A stretch of DNA of 64,000 nucleotides from Phascolarctos cinereus (taxonomy: Eukaryota; Chordata; Mammalia; Diprotodontia; Phascolarctidae), in the NCBI RefSeq assembly GCF_002099425.1, contig NW_018344331.1, positions 960,320 through 1,024,319 on the forward strand. The letters run 5' to 3'. The position numbers and the translations under genes are program-made. The notes below the pieces were generated by a model. That model was not told where the DNA came from, did no database searches, and saw nothing but the letters and a program-made list of their open reading frames with translations. This document shows positions 1 to 10,671 of this stretch, piece by piece. Each line of letters opens with the position of its first letter. The first letter of the stretch is position 1.

Positions 1-185
1 TCTGAAATTAGAAGGGACTTTAGAGGTCATCCAGTTGGACCCCTCATTTTATAGATGAGGAAACTAAAGCTTAGGGAGTGATATGACCAAAGTTAAAGTA
101 TAGAGTAAACCCACAAGTGGGATTTGAAGTGGTCTTCTGTCTTCAGGGCCAGGGCTCTTGCATCTATACCATATTGCCTCCCTCT
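1..185 (-). repeat. MIR/THER-like tRNA-derived SINE
   Basis: Read on the plus strand this is the complement of a MIR-type SINE: a 'cattttatagatgaggaaac' block, the remains of the B-box region and the complement of a tRNA-like head near 170-185. It is strongly diverged, so it is an old copy. The left end may run out of the window. Confidence 0.6.
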
Positions 186-889
186 CAACTCAACTCAGAT
201 CCCAATTTCACTTTTCCCAGAGGAATAAACTCTCCCCAAAGCTGTTGCCCAAGAAAATCCATTTTTCATTTCCCCTTAATATCACAATAGTAAACTTTTG
301 GAATGTACCCAAGTGGCTTGTTAAGTAGTTTCTCAGGAGATACAGTTTGGGAGCTCTCTGATTCCAGCAATGACTACTTGCCATTTCGTTGGAATTTCTG
401 CCTAGAACTTTATGGCTGACTCTCATCTCTGCCCTCTGCCTCAGGTTTCTTGCCAACATTATTCTAAGAAAAAACTCTTCCCCAGACTCGATGTTGAGCC
501 TCCTGGTACTGTTCACTTAAAGAAGAAAAAAAATCACATACTTTGCTGACATCTGCAAAATCATGCTTGGGATATAAATTTCAAAATCTGGTTTTGACCA
601 GGTAATTCCCTAATTTTCCTGATACAAAATCCCTATCTTCCTCTTCTGTTTTTGTTTCTTGATGTGTAAACCCTGGTCTATCCCTTCTGCTTTTCGTAAA
701 ATTCCATCATATTCATCTTGTTTGTGTATTTACATTCTACATAAGGTTGCTGAAACTGTGCTTGCTGACTTTTGTATACAGATGAAGCCTGTGCTTTGGA
801 TGTCATAAAACTGCAATACTCTGTGTGTGATTGATTTGGTGATTGACAGCAGAACCTAATCAATGGACCATCCAACAATTTTTATCTCA

Positions 890-1220
890 GCAGTGTCATT
901 AACAGGTGATCATGCAACTTCTGCTTGAAGATATACAGTGATAGGGAACTCTGGGACAGCTCATTTCCCTTTGGCATATCTTTAATTGTTAAAAAGTTTT
1001 CCCATTCACAGATACTAAACCTACCTCTCTCTAACTTCCAAATGACCCTAGTTTTTTTTCCTCTGGGGTCAAGCATAACAGGTTTCATCCCTCTCCCACC
1101 TGACAGGCTTTTATATCTTTCAAGGCAGTTAGGTCTCACCTAAATCATCTCTTCTCTAGGTTAAATATTCTCCACTCTTTCCTCAGACTCTCTTCTATCA
1201 GGCCACCTTTTGTGATGCTT
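890..1220 (-). repeat. CR1/L3 LINE fragment, end of ORF2
   Basis: The minus strand translates to the C-terminal tail typical of CR1-clade ORF2 proteins: a 'RGRFSICEWENFLTIK' block followed by 'FKQKLHDHLL'. CR1 proteins end with an equivalent basic stretch, a conserved xNFLTIR-like motif and FKxxLD. The copy is 5'-truncated and ancient. Confidence 0.65.
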
Positions 1221-2185
1221 ACACAATTGCTTCTGGGGAAGCTCTTGGGTGGAGAATTAGGACTTCCTCAGCTTTATGGGAGAAGTTTACCAGCACTGAG
1301 ACCATGCTTCCCATTTCTTATCATTTCTCAACCTGTGGTTCTGTGAAGCAACCTAAGGGTGGTGGGTGGGGGAATGACACACTTTCTTTCCCTAGTGTGT
1401 TGTTATTCTTCAGGGGGAATAATATGCTTACTCTCTGTTCTCCACATACTGTTGTCATTTCCCCAGAATTTCTTCCACAGAGAGGAAATATGTCCTATTG
1501 CCCCTACATCAGTACTTTCAGGAAAAGTCCCAGTGGCCCTGTGCTAGTTACAGTACTTCCATTAAAGATTGTTAGAAATGTGTTGTGATTGAAAATTTGA
1601 TATATTATTGCTCTAGAATCAATCATCACATATACCCAATAATCAATGATCTTATATCATATCATGTCTTAATTGTGAATTATGTTGGTTGTGTAAGTCT
1701 AAGGAAAAAGGAACTGGCTTTAGAAACTCCAGGTGCTTTTTTCTTGTTGGAGGGTCTCAACCCCAGAGTGATACAAAAAGTATAGGGTATTATATGGCTC
1801 TCTGACAGAGGCTGGACTATTTGACTCCTCTAGGTAGTAGGCTCCCTCCCAACTCTGGGTTGGGGGAACTTGAACCCTAGAGTAACACTATTATAACCAC
1901 TAGGCATTGCCATCTGGTAAGATTTGGAGGGTTAGGGTGGAAATTATGGCAGGATTTATTTTTCCTCCTGACCAAACCTTTTCCCTTCCAATAGGTAGTC
2001 CTGGGAGGTGTACCTGACCACATTATACCCTATCCTTGGCTTGGAGATGGATATTCTTTGAGGAACCTGCATTCTAAGCCACACTTGAATCAGATTACAA
2101 CAAGGACACCATTAGCCAAAGGGTATATGGTCCAATTTCATGTGGATAATTTCTCTTTGTTACATTAGGAGTTTGTAGATGGTAG
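1221..2185. other. No gene recognised
   Basis: Roughly 960 bases with only short chance reading frames. I recognise neither an exon nor a named repeat family here. It separates an old CR1/L3 fragment from an L1 3' end. Confidence 0.4.
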
Positions 2186-2189
2186 AAGA

Positions 2190-2835
2190 GGCAGCAGTGT
2201 CTGTATCCCAAAGAGATTATAAAAAAGAGAAAAGGACTCACATGTACAAAAATGTTTATAGCAGCTTTTTTCATGGTGGCAAAGAATTGGAAATTGAGGG
2301 GATGCCCATCAATTGTGGAATAATTGAACGAGTTGTGGTATATGAGTGTAATGGAATACTATCGTGCAATATGAAATGATGAACAGGCAGATTCAAAAAA
2401 AAAACCTGGAAAGATTTACATGAACTGATACTGAGTGAAGTGAGCAGAACCAGGAGAACATTGTACACAGTAACAGCAACACTGTTCGATGACTAACTGA
2501 TAGATTTAGCTCTTCTCAGCAATACAATGATCTATGACCATTCCAAAAGACTCAAGTTTGAAAATGCTATCCACATCCAGAGAAAGAACAATGGAATCTG
2601 AATGCAGATCTAAGCATGATATTTTCTCTCTTTTTTCCCCCTTTCTTGTGGTTTTTCCCTTTTATTCTGCTTTCTTCTTTCACAACATGGCTAAATACGT
2701 TTAATATGATTATACATGTACAGCCTATATTAGATTGTATGCCACCTTGGGGAGAGGTGAGGGGAACTTTGGAACTCAAAATCTTATAAAAGTGAATATC
2801 ATTAAGGAAAAAAGAAGAGGCAACTAGGAGTAAGA
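2190..2835 (+). repeat. L1 LINE, 3' end of ORF2 and 3' UTR
   Basis: The plus strand begins in the last part of L1 ORF2; the 'MPIN...' to 'GIL' stretch corresponds to the human L1 'CPTMIDW...MEYYAAI' region. It continues into the L1 3' UTR ('gctatccacatccagagaaa'). The element is 5'-truncated. Confidence 0.7.
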
Positions 2836-3009
2836 AATTGAGGCACTTCAATGGTTATACCAATCTGTCAAAGAAGAACCATTTATTTTCCTCTTAGGGA
2901 TTTGCCTGGGGTAGCAGTGACTTGGATCTTTTGGTACCCACACAAGACCATACTCTTAAATATGTGCTTGTGCTTAAAGTGCTTATTCTCTGTTCATCTG
3001 GTTTGCTGG

Positions 3010-5335
3010 TTTACTATTCTTCCATTAGTGTATACCTCTTTTATATCTTTTGCTGAAACCAAAAGTGAAAACCTCTTTTTCTCTGTCATAGTTCCTTTCT
3101 TTTTAGAATGAATTATATTGCTCTTTTGTTTTATTTCATTTGAATGTCCTCCTGTATCTCTCCTCTTCCCCTTCCAGAGAGCCACATCTTATGAGAAAGA
3201 ATTTTCTAAAGAAAACAATAAATAAAAACATAATCAAAACTGACTAATATCTTGAAAAAGTCTGATAATGTATGCAACGTTCTAGATGTGTGGAGGAAAG
3301 CTGTAGAAAGAGGTGTTTTCTTGTATCTTTTCTTTGGGGTCAAACTTGCTCTTTATAATCTTGCAGCAGCCATTTTGACCATTTTGTGGTTCTTCTTTCC
3401 ATTTGTGTTGTTGTAGCTACTGTGTATGTTGCTTTCCTGGCTCTGCTTACTTTATTTTGTATCAATTTGCATAGGTCACTCCATATTTTCCTGTACTCAT
3501 TATATTCATCATTTCTTATAGCACAGTAACATTCATGGTCCACAATTTGTTTATCAATTCCCCAATCGATGGGCATCTACTGTGTTTCCCCTTTTTTTTC
3601 TATTACAAAACAAGCTGCTCTAAATATTATTGCATATATGGAGCCTTTCTTTTTTATTAATGATGTGATATTTGCTTAGCAATAGAGTCTCTGGGTCAAA
3701 GGATATGGAGAGTTCATCCATTTTATTTGCATAATTTCAAATCGTTTCCCAGAATGGTTGTTGTAATAATTCATAGCTCCAACAACAATGTATTAACATG
3801 AGTATCTTTCCACAACTCTTCTAACATTGACTTTTCCAATTTTTTGTCGTCTTGGTCAATTTGCTGGGTATGAAATAAAACCTCGTGGTTGTTTTGGTTT
3901 GCATTTTTCTTATTATTACTGATTTTAATTATTCTTTCATATGATTGCTAGTCATTTGCAATTCTTTTGAAAGTTATTTTTAAAAAATATTTATCAATTA
4001 GCAAATAGATTTTGGCCCTATATCTTTCTTTTAGTTATCTATATATCTTGGATGACAAATCCTTATCTGAGAAATTTGATGCAGAGATTTTTCCTCATTC
4101 AAATTTTCTTATCCTAGGTGCATTAATTTTGCTTGTGTAAAAGCTTCAATTTTGTGTAATAAAAATGATCTGGTTTTGGTAATCATTTCTATCCCTTATT
4201 TGTTTAAAAATTCACCTCCCAATAGCTGTAAAAGGCATATCATCTGCTTCTCTTATAATTTTTCTATAGCATAATGTTTAATGTAAAGGTTGCATATCTA
4301 TTTTGAATTTTTATGACTATGCTGTAAGCTTTTAGTCTAAGCCTAATTTTTGCCAACAGCTTTTTGGTTTTCCAAACAGTTTTTTAAAATCAAATGAATA
4401 TTTTCCCAAGTAATTTATGTTTTAAAGTTTATCAAAACCTGGGTAATGGAATTTTATTATTTCTGTTTCATTCTTTTTTAGATTACTCAACTGATATTTT
4501 CTATTTTTAAACTAACATTAAGTGGCTTTGACAATTGATTTTTCATAACACAATTTGAGGGCTGGAAATTATATCTCTCTTTAATTCCCACCTTTTCTGT
4601 TATTTCTCTTGATACCCTAGATCAGGAGTTAATCTCATCATGGACCCCTTTGGCTGTCTCTGGTAAAGCTTAATAATGTTATAGCGTGTTGTCTCAACTC
4701 ATAATACAACAAAATGCTAAGTTTTCATTAGAGGTAAATTAGAGAAAATTAAGATGTAATTTTCCCTCCATCCAAGTTCACTGACCCCTTAAAATCTATC
4801 CATGGAGCCAGGTTAAGAACCTCAACTTTGGATTCTTTGCTCTTCCCAGTGGATTTTTTATTATTAAATCAGGTTCTACAAAGTATCCCTTTGATAGTTT
4901 CACTGGTATAGCATTAAGACTGAGAATTAACTCTGTATTATCATTTTTATTATATTGGCACGTCCTAGCCATGATCATAGACTATTCTGACAACTGCTGA
5001 AGTTGTTCTTTGTTTCTTTAAGAAGCATTTTGTAATTGAATCTATATGAATCATCAGTGTGCTTTGATGGACTGATTGCCAAATACCTAATACATTTTGT
5101 AGTGATTTCAAATGGGATTTCCCTTTCTATTCTTGTTTCTTGGATTTTTTTTGTTATTATATGCTAATGCTTTTGTTTTACGGGTTTATTTTGTAGCCTG
5201 CTGAAACTTTGCTGATGCTAACTGTCACCTCAATGATTTCTCTAGGATTTTCTAAGTAAGCCAATTTGTCATCAGCAAATAAGGAGAGTTTTATCTCCTC
5301 TTTGTTTATCTTTACATCTTTCTGTCTCCTATTGT
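3010..5335 (-). repeat. L1 LINE, antisense, C-terminal half of ORF2 and 3' UTR
   Basis: The minus strand carries L1 ORF2. At 3340-3576 a frame reads PIDWGIDKQIV and then CAIRNDEYNEYRKIW, the L1 C-terminal block. At 5178-5375 the reverse-transcriptase core KLSLFADDKLAYLENP is seen, with the FADD catalytic motif. The element is interrupted at about 5335 by unrelated sequence and an L2 piece, and appears to resume at 6405-6865. It is decayed and not coding-competent. Confidence 0.75.
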
Positions 5336-5599
5336 TGCCTTGCCAGAGTCCTTCCATTGAGTCCCCGGCAGGCAATGCCTATAGCCACCACAGCTCCACA
5401 GGACCTGCCTTGTCCTTGGCATGCCACTATGTACACTATATCCCCTCCCCTTTCCAGCCTCACATAGCTGCTTGATGCTCTGGGATAACTCTACCCAAGG
5501 ATAATACTCTTTAAGCAACAAAAATGTACTGGAACTCATCCTCAATTATTAACCTATTTCTACCCTCATCCTAATCACTCTATTCCCATGATTCTTAAA

Positions 5600-6395
5600 C
5601 CCTGTGTGTTATTTTTTAAATCTTGTTCTCCATCTTCCTTTAACCAATCCCTCCACCTTTGGTACTGTTGCTGATCATCCTCTCCTTCATATTCTCTTCT
5701 CTTTAGGTTTTTGTGACACTGCTCCATACTGTTTTTCCTCCTGTTTTTCTTACTGCTTTTTTGGTGTCTCTTTTGCTGGACCTTCATTCATGTCACATTC
5801 CCTAATGGCAGGGGTTTTCCAGTGCTTTGTTCTGGGCCTTCTTCTTTTCTCTCTTTATACTATTTTACTTGGTGATCTAATCAATTACTGTAGTTTCAGG
5901 CATCATCTCCATGTAGACTCTCAGCTCTACTTGTACAGTCCTAACCTCTCTGCTGACTTCCAGTCTCACATCTCCTCTTAAACACCTTTAACTGCATGAC
6001 CTGTAGCTATCTGAAACACTACAAGCCCAAACTGAACATGTCTTTCCTCCAAAATTCACCCATCTTTTTAACTTTCTTATTATTGTCTAGGGGACCACCA
6101 TCCTCCCAGCCATCAACCAGGCTCACAACTTAGGTGTCATCCTCAACTTCTCAATTTCTCGTGTTTCTCTTATCCAATCAGTGCTCAAGTCTCATCACTT
6201 CTACCTTCATGACATCTCTTGTATAATCTCCCTTCTCTCCTCTAACATTGCAATACTGATCTCAATAACTGATCTCCCTAAAATGCAAGTCTGACCATAT
6301 CATCCCCTCCCTCATTTAACAAACTCCCTGTTACCTCCAGTACCAACTATAGATTTCTATTTGGCTTTAAGATTCCCTTCCATGCTTATATATTA
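5600..6395 (+). repeat. L2 LINE fragment lying inside L1
   Basis: The plus frame at about 5820-5980 reads LGLLLFSLYTILLGDLI and then ADFQSHISS, matching the L2 reverse-transcriptase block PQGSVLGPLLFSLYT...LPLGDLI. The catalytic YADD is degraded here. Nucleotides 6010-6395 continue with the L2 pattern ('ggaccaccatcctcccagcc'). L1 sequence flanks it on both sides. The origin of 5340-5600 is unclear. Confidence 0.7.
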
Positions 6396-6404
6396 TAATT
6401 TTAT

Positions 6405-6865
6405 TTTTTTTTATTATAAATGAATGTGGTACTTTGTCAAAGGTTTTTCCTACATATATTGGGATAATCGTGTGATTTTGAATGTTTTTGTTTTTAATAT
6501 GATTAATGATGTAGACTTTTTTCCCTAATGTTGAACCATTCTTGCATCTCTGCTATGAATGTAATGATCATAATGGGCAATTTTTGACAGATTGCTATGG
6601 TCTGTTTGACAGGACTTAATTTTAATATTTTGAATTGGTATTCATTAATGGTATTCTCCAAATTGAACACTGTCCATGTAAAACTAGAATTTTGCTTCTG
6701 AATCACAGGTTATAGTTGTGAAACAAAGGTGACAATTTTGTTTTTGTTCCTGTTTCCCCAAGATTTTTAGAGTTTTCCCAGTATAGTTTTTTTGTTCCTA
6801 TACTTTCTAATACCCTGACCACCTGATTTTGTGTATTTATACATGTGTATACTAACTTGTGTCTG
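6405..6865 (-). repeat. L1 LINE, antisense, likely continuation of the 3.0-5.3 kb copy
   Basis: The complement encodes the upstream part of the L1 reverse transcriptase ('gtactttgtcaaaggttttt' is the complement of the codons for a KPFDKVP-like motif). It has the same orientation as the 3.0-5.3 kb element and follows it in element order, so a single L1 split by other sequence is the simplest reading. Confidence 0.6.
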
Positions 6866-6917
6866 TAAGTCATTAAGATTTATCTACATTTTTAATATGT
6901 TTTGTGTTGGCTATGGC

Positions 6918-6945
6918 TGTGTGTGTGTGTGTGTGTGTGTGTGTG
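6918..6945. repeat. (TG)n microsatellite
   Basis: Fourteen uninterrupted TG units. Confidence 0.95.
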
Positions 6946-6964
6946 AGTATGCCTGTGTCCCTCT

Positions 6965-7390
6965 GTACGAACTGATGAGGACCTGAATTACAGTATTGGC
7001 TACATTATTTACTGAAGGAAACATATATAAGAGATGTCACCAAGATATACTTGACAACAGTAGGAAATCGATTGCATAAGGTGCTGGAAAATGGGAATGG
7101 GAAGGAAGAGTCAAGTATGACTCTGATATTACAAACCTAGGTAATTAGAAGGATGATCATATGGAGGCACTTGGAGGAGAGTTAGAATTTTAGAGTAATC
7201 ATTCTAATTTTGTATATATTTAACTTGGGATGACAACAGGACAGCCAGATGGAGATTCCTGTAGGCAATAAATGCATGACTAGATTTCAGGAGAAAGATG
7301 AAAACTGGATATATGGATTTGTGATCATCTAAATAGAGATGACATTCAATGGAATCACTCAGAGAATGTAGAAAGTAAAGAGGGCCAGTA
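6965..7390 (-). repeat. L2 LINE fragment, antisense
   Basis: Motifs such as 'gactctgatattacaaacct' and 'gatcatctaaatagagatga' are the antisense of the L2 ORF2 region that is better preserved at 50905-52490. The copy is heavily decayed. Confidence 0.5.
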
Positions 7391-7394
7391 AAGG

Positions 7395-8440
7395 ATAGTA
7401 GGGAATACCCACACCAAGTGTGTGATACTTGGCCCCACACTGTTAATATTTTTATAAATTAATTAGTTAAAGGGATAGATGAAATATTTATCAGATTTTC
7501 AAATGAGATAAAGCTGAGAAGGCTAGCTAACACACTAGATGATAGAGTCATAATCCAAAAAGATATTGACAGGCTAGAACATTGGGCCAAATCTAAGATA
7601 AAGACATTTAATGGGAATAAATAAAGTCTTAAATACAGGCTCAAAAATATAACTTAATAACTTCAGGCTGAGGGAGATATGGACAGAGAGAAGTTTTTCT
7701 GAATAATATCTGAGGCTTTGCGTGGGTTGCAAATTCAATATGAGTCAATGGTGTAATCTAGAACTCAAGAAAGTGGATGCAACCTTTGGCCCTCTTCAAG
7801 AGAGTCATAACTTTCAGAATAAGGAAGAAGATTGTCCCACTGTAGTGAGTCACAGTTATATTTCATCTGGAGAATTGTGCTCAGTTCTGGACACCTTGGT
7901 TTAAGAAGCACTTTGATGAGTGAGAGAATGTCCAACAGAGAGCAATCCAGATGGTAAATATTCTTGAGTCATATGATGATTGGTTGAGGAATTAGGAAGT
8001 TTGCCTTGGAGAAGAGAAGAGCCAGGAGCAGCTAGGTGGCACAGTGGATAGAGCACTAGCCCTGGAGTCAGGAGGATCTGAGTTCAAATCCAGTATGAGA
8101 CCAGACACTTGATGCTTACTAGCTGTGTGACCCTGGGCAAGTCACTTAACCCCAGTTGCCTCACACAAAGAAAAAAAAAGAGAAGAGAAGATCTGACATT
8201 TCAAGTATTTGAAAGGCTTTCAAGTTGAGGGGTTAGACTTGTCCTTCTTGTCTCCAAAGAGAAGAGCTTAGAACAAGGGTTAAAAGAAACAAATCCAGAA
8301 GGAAAGATTGCCTGACATCAAGAACTATCCAAAACTATAATGAGTTTTTCCTCATTTGAGACTTTCATGTGAAGGCTAGATGACCACTTGTTAACTATGT
8401 CGTAGAAAGTATTCATTTTTGGGTATGAATTGGATTAAGT
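7395..8440 (+). repeat. CR1/L3 LINE, ORF2 region, interrupted by a SINE
   Basis: The sequence runs from the reverse-transcriptase core ('cttggccccacactgttaat', the VLGPxLFN region) through the equivalent of ADDTKL and into the C-terminal 'gtgctcagttctggacacc' (CAQFWxP) block. The frame is broken many times. A SINE with a clean target-site duplication interrupts it at 8021-8179, so the SINE is the younger element. Confidence 0.7.
8021..8179 (+). repeat. tRNA-derived marsupial SINE with 12-bp TSD
   Basis: The head gcagctaggtggcacagtgg, A/B-box-like tRNA region and 'gtgtgaccctgggcaagtca' core end in an A-rich tail. The perfect direct repeat gagaagagaaga (8009-8020 and 8180-8191) defines the insertion exactly. 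The host sequence is a CR1/L3 copy. Confidence 0.85.
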
Positions 8441-8449
8441 CACTAAGGT

Positions 8450-8645
8450 AGTGCACTAGAGTGTACAACTTAGAATCAGGGAGACCTAAATTCAAATACT
8501 CTCTCAGACACTTATTAGCTGTGTGACTTTATCACCAAACCTCACTCAGAACCAGGATCCTCATCTGTAATGGTATCTACTTCATACTGTTCTTGTATCG
8601 ATTAAATGAAATAATGTGTAAGTATCAGAAACCACTCCACTACTT
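8450..8645 (+). repeat. MIR-like SINE
   Basis: A degraded tRNA-like head is followed by the conserved core ('cacttattagctgtgtgact') and a 'taaatgaaataatgtgtaag' tail. Old copy. Confidence 0.65.
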
Positions 8646-8858
8646 TTTAGCCTTGATAATTTGAGATGAGAACATGCCTCAATCATTCACTAATAGGCAT
8701 TTGACTAAGCATTAAAGTATCTTTAAATTGGAATGATATTGCCCAAGAATCATATGAATATATTAAGGGAAATGGATGAAAAGGGTTGGATTTCTAGATA
8801 CTGGAGAAACTGCTGCTTTCCAGCACATCCCTGAGAAAGACCATAATATGCTCACATA

Positions 8859-8872
8859 TGTGTATGTGTGTA

Positions 8873-8909
<37 letters not shown>
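8859..8909. repeat. (TG)n microsatellite with TATG interruptions
   Basis: An almost pure TG run of about 50 bases, with TATG interruptions at its left end. Confidence 0.95.
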
Positions 8910-8912
<3 letters not shown>

Positions 8913-8929
8913 CAACAGAAAGTGTGGGT

Positions 8930-9083
8930 CTAAGTTGACTTTGATGGAATGATATCTAAAATGATATCTAAAAAAATTGAGGAACAAGAAAGAAGATTTC
9001 ACTGGGAGAAGAGGGAAGGGAGAGGTATAATGGGGTAAATTATCTCACTAGAAGAGGTACAAAAGACCTATTACGGTGGAGGG

Positions 9084-9139
<56 letters not shown>

Positions 9140-9755
9140 ACATCATTTGAACTTACTCTCATTACAATTGACTCAAAGAATGAATAACATACACATTCAG
9201 TTGATCTATTTTACCCTAGAGGGCAGTAGGGGAGGGGAGGGGGATAAAGACTGTAGGGGAACTTATATAAGGGAGTGCTGATTAAGGTAAGCAGTGGTCA
9301 AAAACAAAACTCTGGCAAAGAGGAACAGGGTAAAAGGAGAGAGGGGGGAGAGAGGGAGGAAGAAAGAAAGGTTAAACAGGGAGGAAATAGGATGGAAATA
9401 CACTGTAATCATAACCATGAATGTAAATGGGATGAACTCACCCATAAAAGGGAAGTGGAGAGCATAGTGGTTAGAAACAGAATCCTACAATACGTTGTTT
9501 CCAAGAAACATATTTGAAACAGAGAGACACACACAGAATAAAGGTAAGGGGCTGGAGCAGAATCTACTATACTTCAGCTGAAGTAAAAAAAAAAAGCAGG
9601 GGTAGCAGTCATGATCTCAGACAAAGCAAAAGCAAAAATAGTTCTAATTAAAAGAGACAAAGAAGGAAATTACATCTTGATAAAAGGCATCATAGACAAT
9701 GAAGTAATTTCAATATAAACATATATGTACCCAATGGTACAGCAACAGAGCTATT
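8930..9755 (+). repeat. L1 LINE, ORF1-ORF2 spacer and ORF2 endonuclease start
   Basis: The plus strand carries the spacer between the ORFs, then the start of ORF2: a frame with NVNGMNSPIKR (human L1: NINGLNSAIKR) and later VLIKRDKEGNYILIKG (human L1: KIKRDKEGHYIMVKG). This identifies the endonuclease domain. The copy is broken and stops at about 9755. A (TG)n array lies inside the spacer. Confidence 0.8.
9089..9138. repeat. (TG)n microsatellite
   Basis: Twenty-five uninterrupted TG units inside the L1 spacer. Confidence 0.95.
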
Positions 9756-10179
9756 TCTTCCTTTGCTCTGAAGGCTGAGCTTATATTCAAATGTTTTCTT
9801 ACACTTCCTGCTATTTAGTTATGTTTTGTCCTTCCAGTTCTTCTATTGGTTATTTTTAGAAATCTAAGTACTGCACTTTATATTTATCCTTACCTATGAG
9901 TCTAGCATCCCAAGCTCTGGATTAGATCCAATCTTTGAAACATACTGAAGCAATCACTCTTTGCTTCATGTTAGACCCAACCAAATTTCTCTCTGGGAAA
10001 TCTGATAATATAACTTGTTCCTAGGTTTCTGCAAGTGTGCATAAATGGGTCTTTGGGTCTAATATTAGCACTCAAGCTTACTATTCATGTTGCATACATA
10101 ATAGTCTTCATTCCATGCAACAGAAGGTGCAAAAAATGCATAAATGGATCCACAGACCTCCATATGCAACTAATACAGG

Positions 10180-10352
10180 TCTCTACTGTGTGATTTTGAG
10201 AAATCACTTAACTTCTCAGTTTCTCTAACTGTAAAATGTGGATAATAAGAGCACCTATCTCACATGATTATTGTGAAGGTCAAATGAGATAATATCTATA
10301 AAATGTTTAGCACAGTGCCTGGCACATAGTAGGTATGATATAAATGCTTAAT
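10180..10352 (+). repeat. MIR-like SINE
   Basis: The core and tail of a MIR are readable ('cacagtgcctggcacatagt'). It lies downstream of the CD48 stop codon, antisense to the gene, so it may be part of the CD48 3' UTR. No poly(A) signal for CD48 could be fixed. Confidence 0.75.
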
Positions 10353-10582
10353 CTCCTGAAATCTTGAGTGTGGGGAAGTTGGGAGAAAAGAAGGGGGTTG
10401 CCATGTCCATCTAATGAGGAGAATGATAGGTAGACATGAGGAGCAGGGCTAATCTCTCTTTTCACTCTTCTTCATCCCTGCCCGTCATTGCTCCTGCTAC
10501 TTCTCTGGGTAGGAATTAATGCTGGTCAGTGCAGGTATGTGAAGGTAGAATGTTGTCTTGGAAGTCCAACAAAGCAGTCACA

Positions 10583-10671
10583 TTATTGAGTCCACTTCAG
10601 AGCGAACAGGAGGCTGAAAACGGAGGGCAGAATGACTACTAGCAACTCCTGGGACACTCTCGAGGTCTTGC
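10583..10671 (-). CDS. CD48: CD48 exon 4, C-terminal anchor and stop
   Basis: The acceptor tattctttctttttccag precedes this exon. It encodes KTSRVSQ and then the hydrophobic ELLVVILPSVFSLLFAL, ending KWTQ-stop (TAA at 10583-10585). Human CD48 ends in the comparable WLVVTVPTILGLLLT, which is removed when the GPI anchor is attached. A small residue in the C-A-G-K-T-S stretch (210-215) is the likely anchor site. No cytoplasmic domain follows. Confidence 0.82.

Noticed and set aside
8763-9281. Frames with TH/CV repeats beside the TG arrays
   Set aside because: Translations of dinucleotide repeats.
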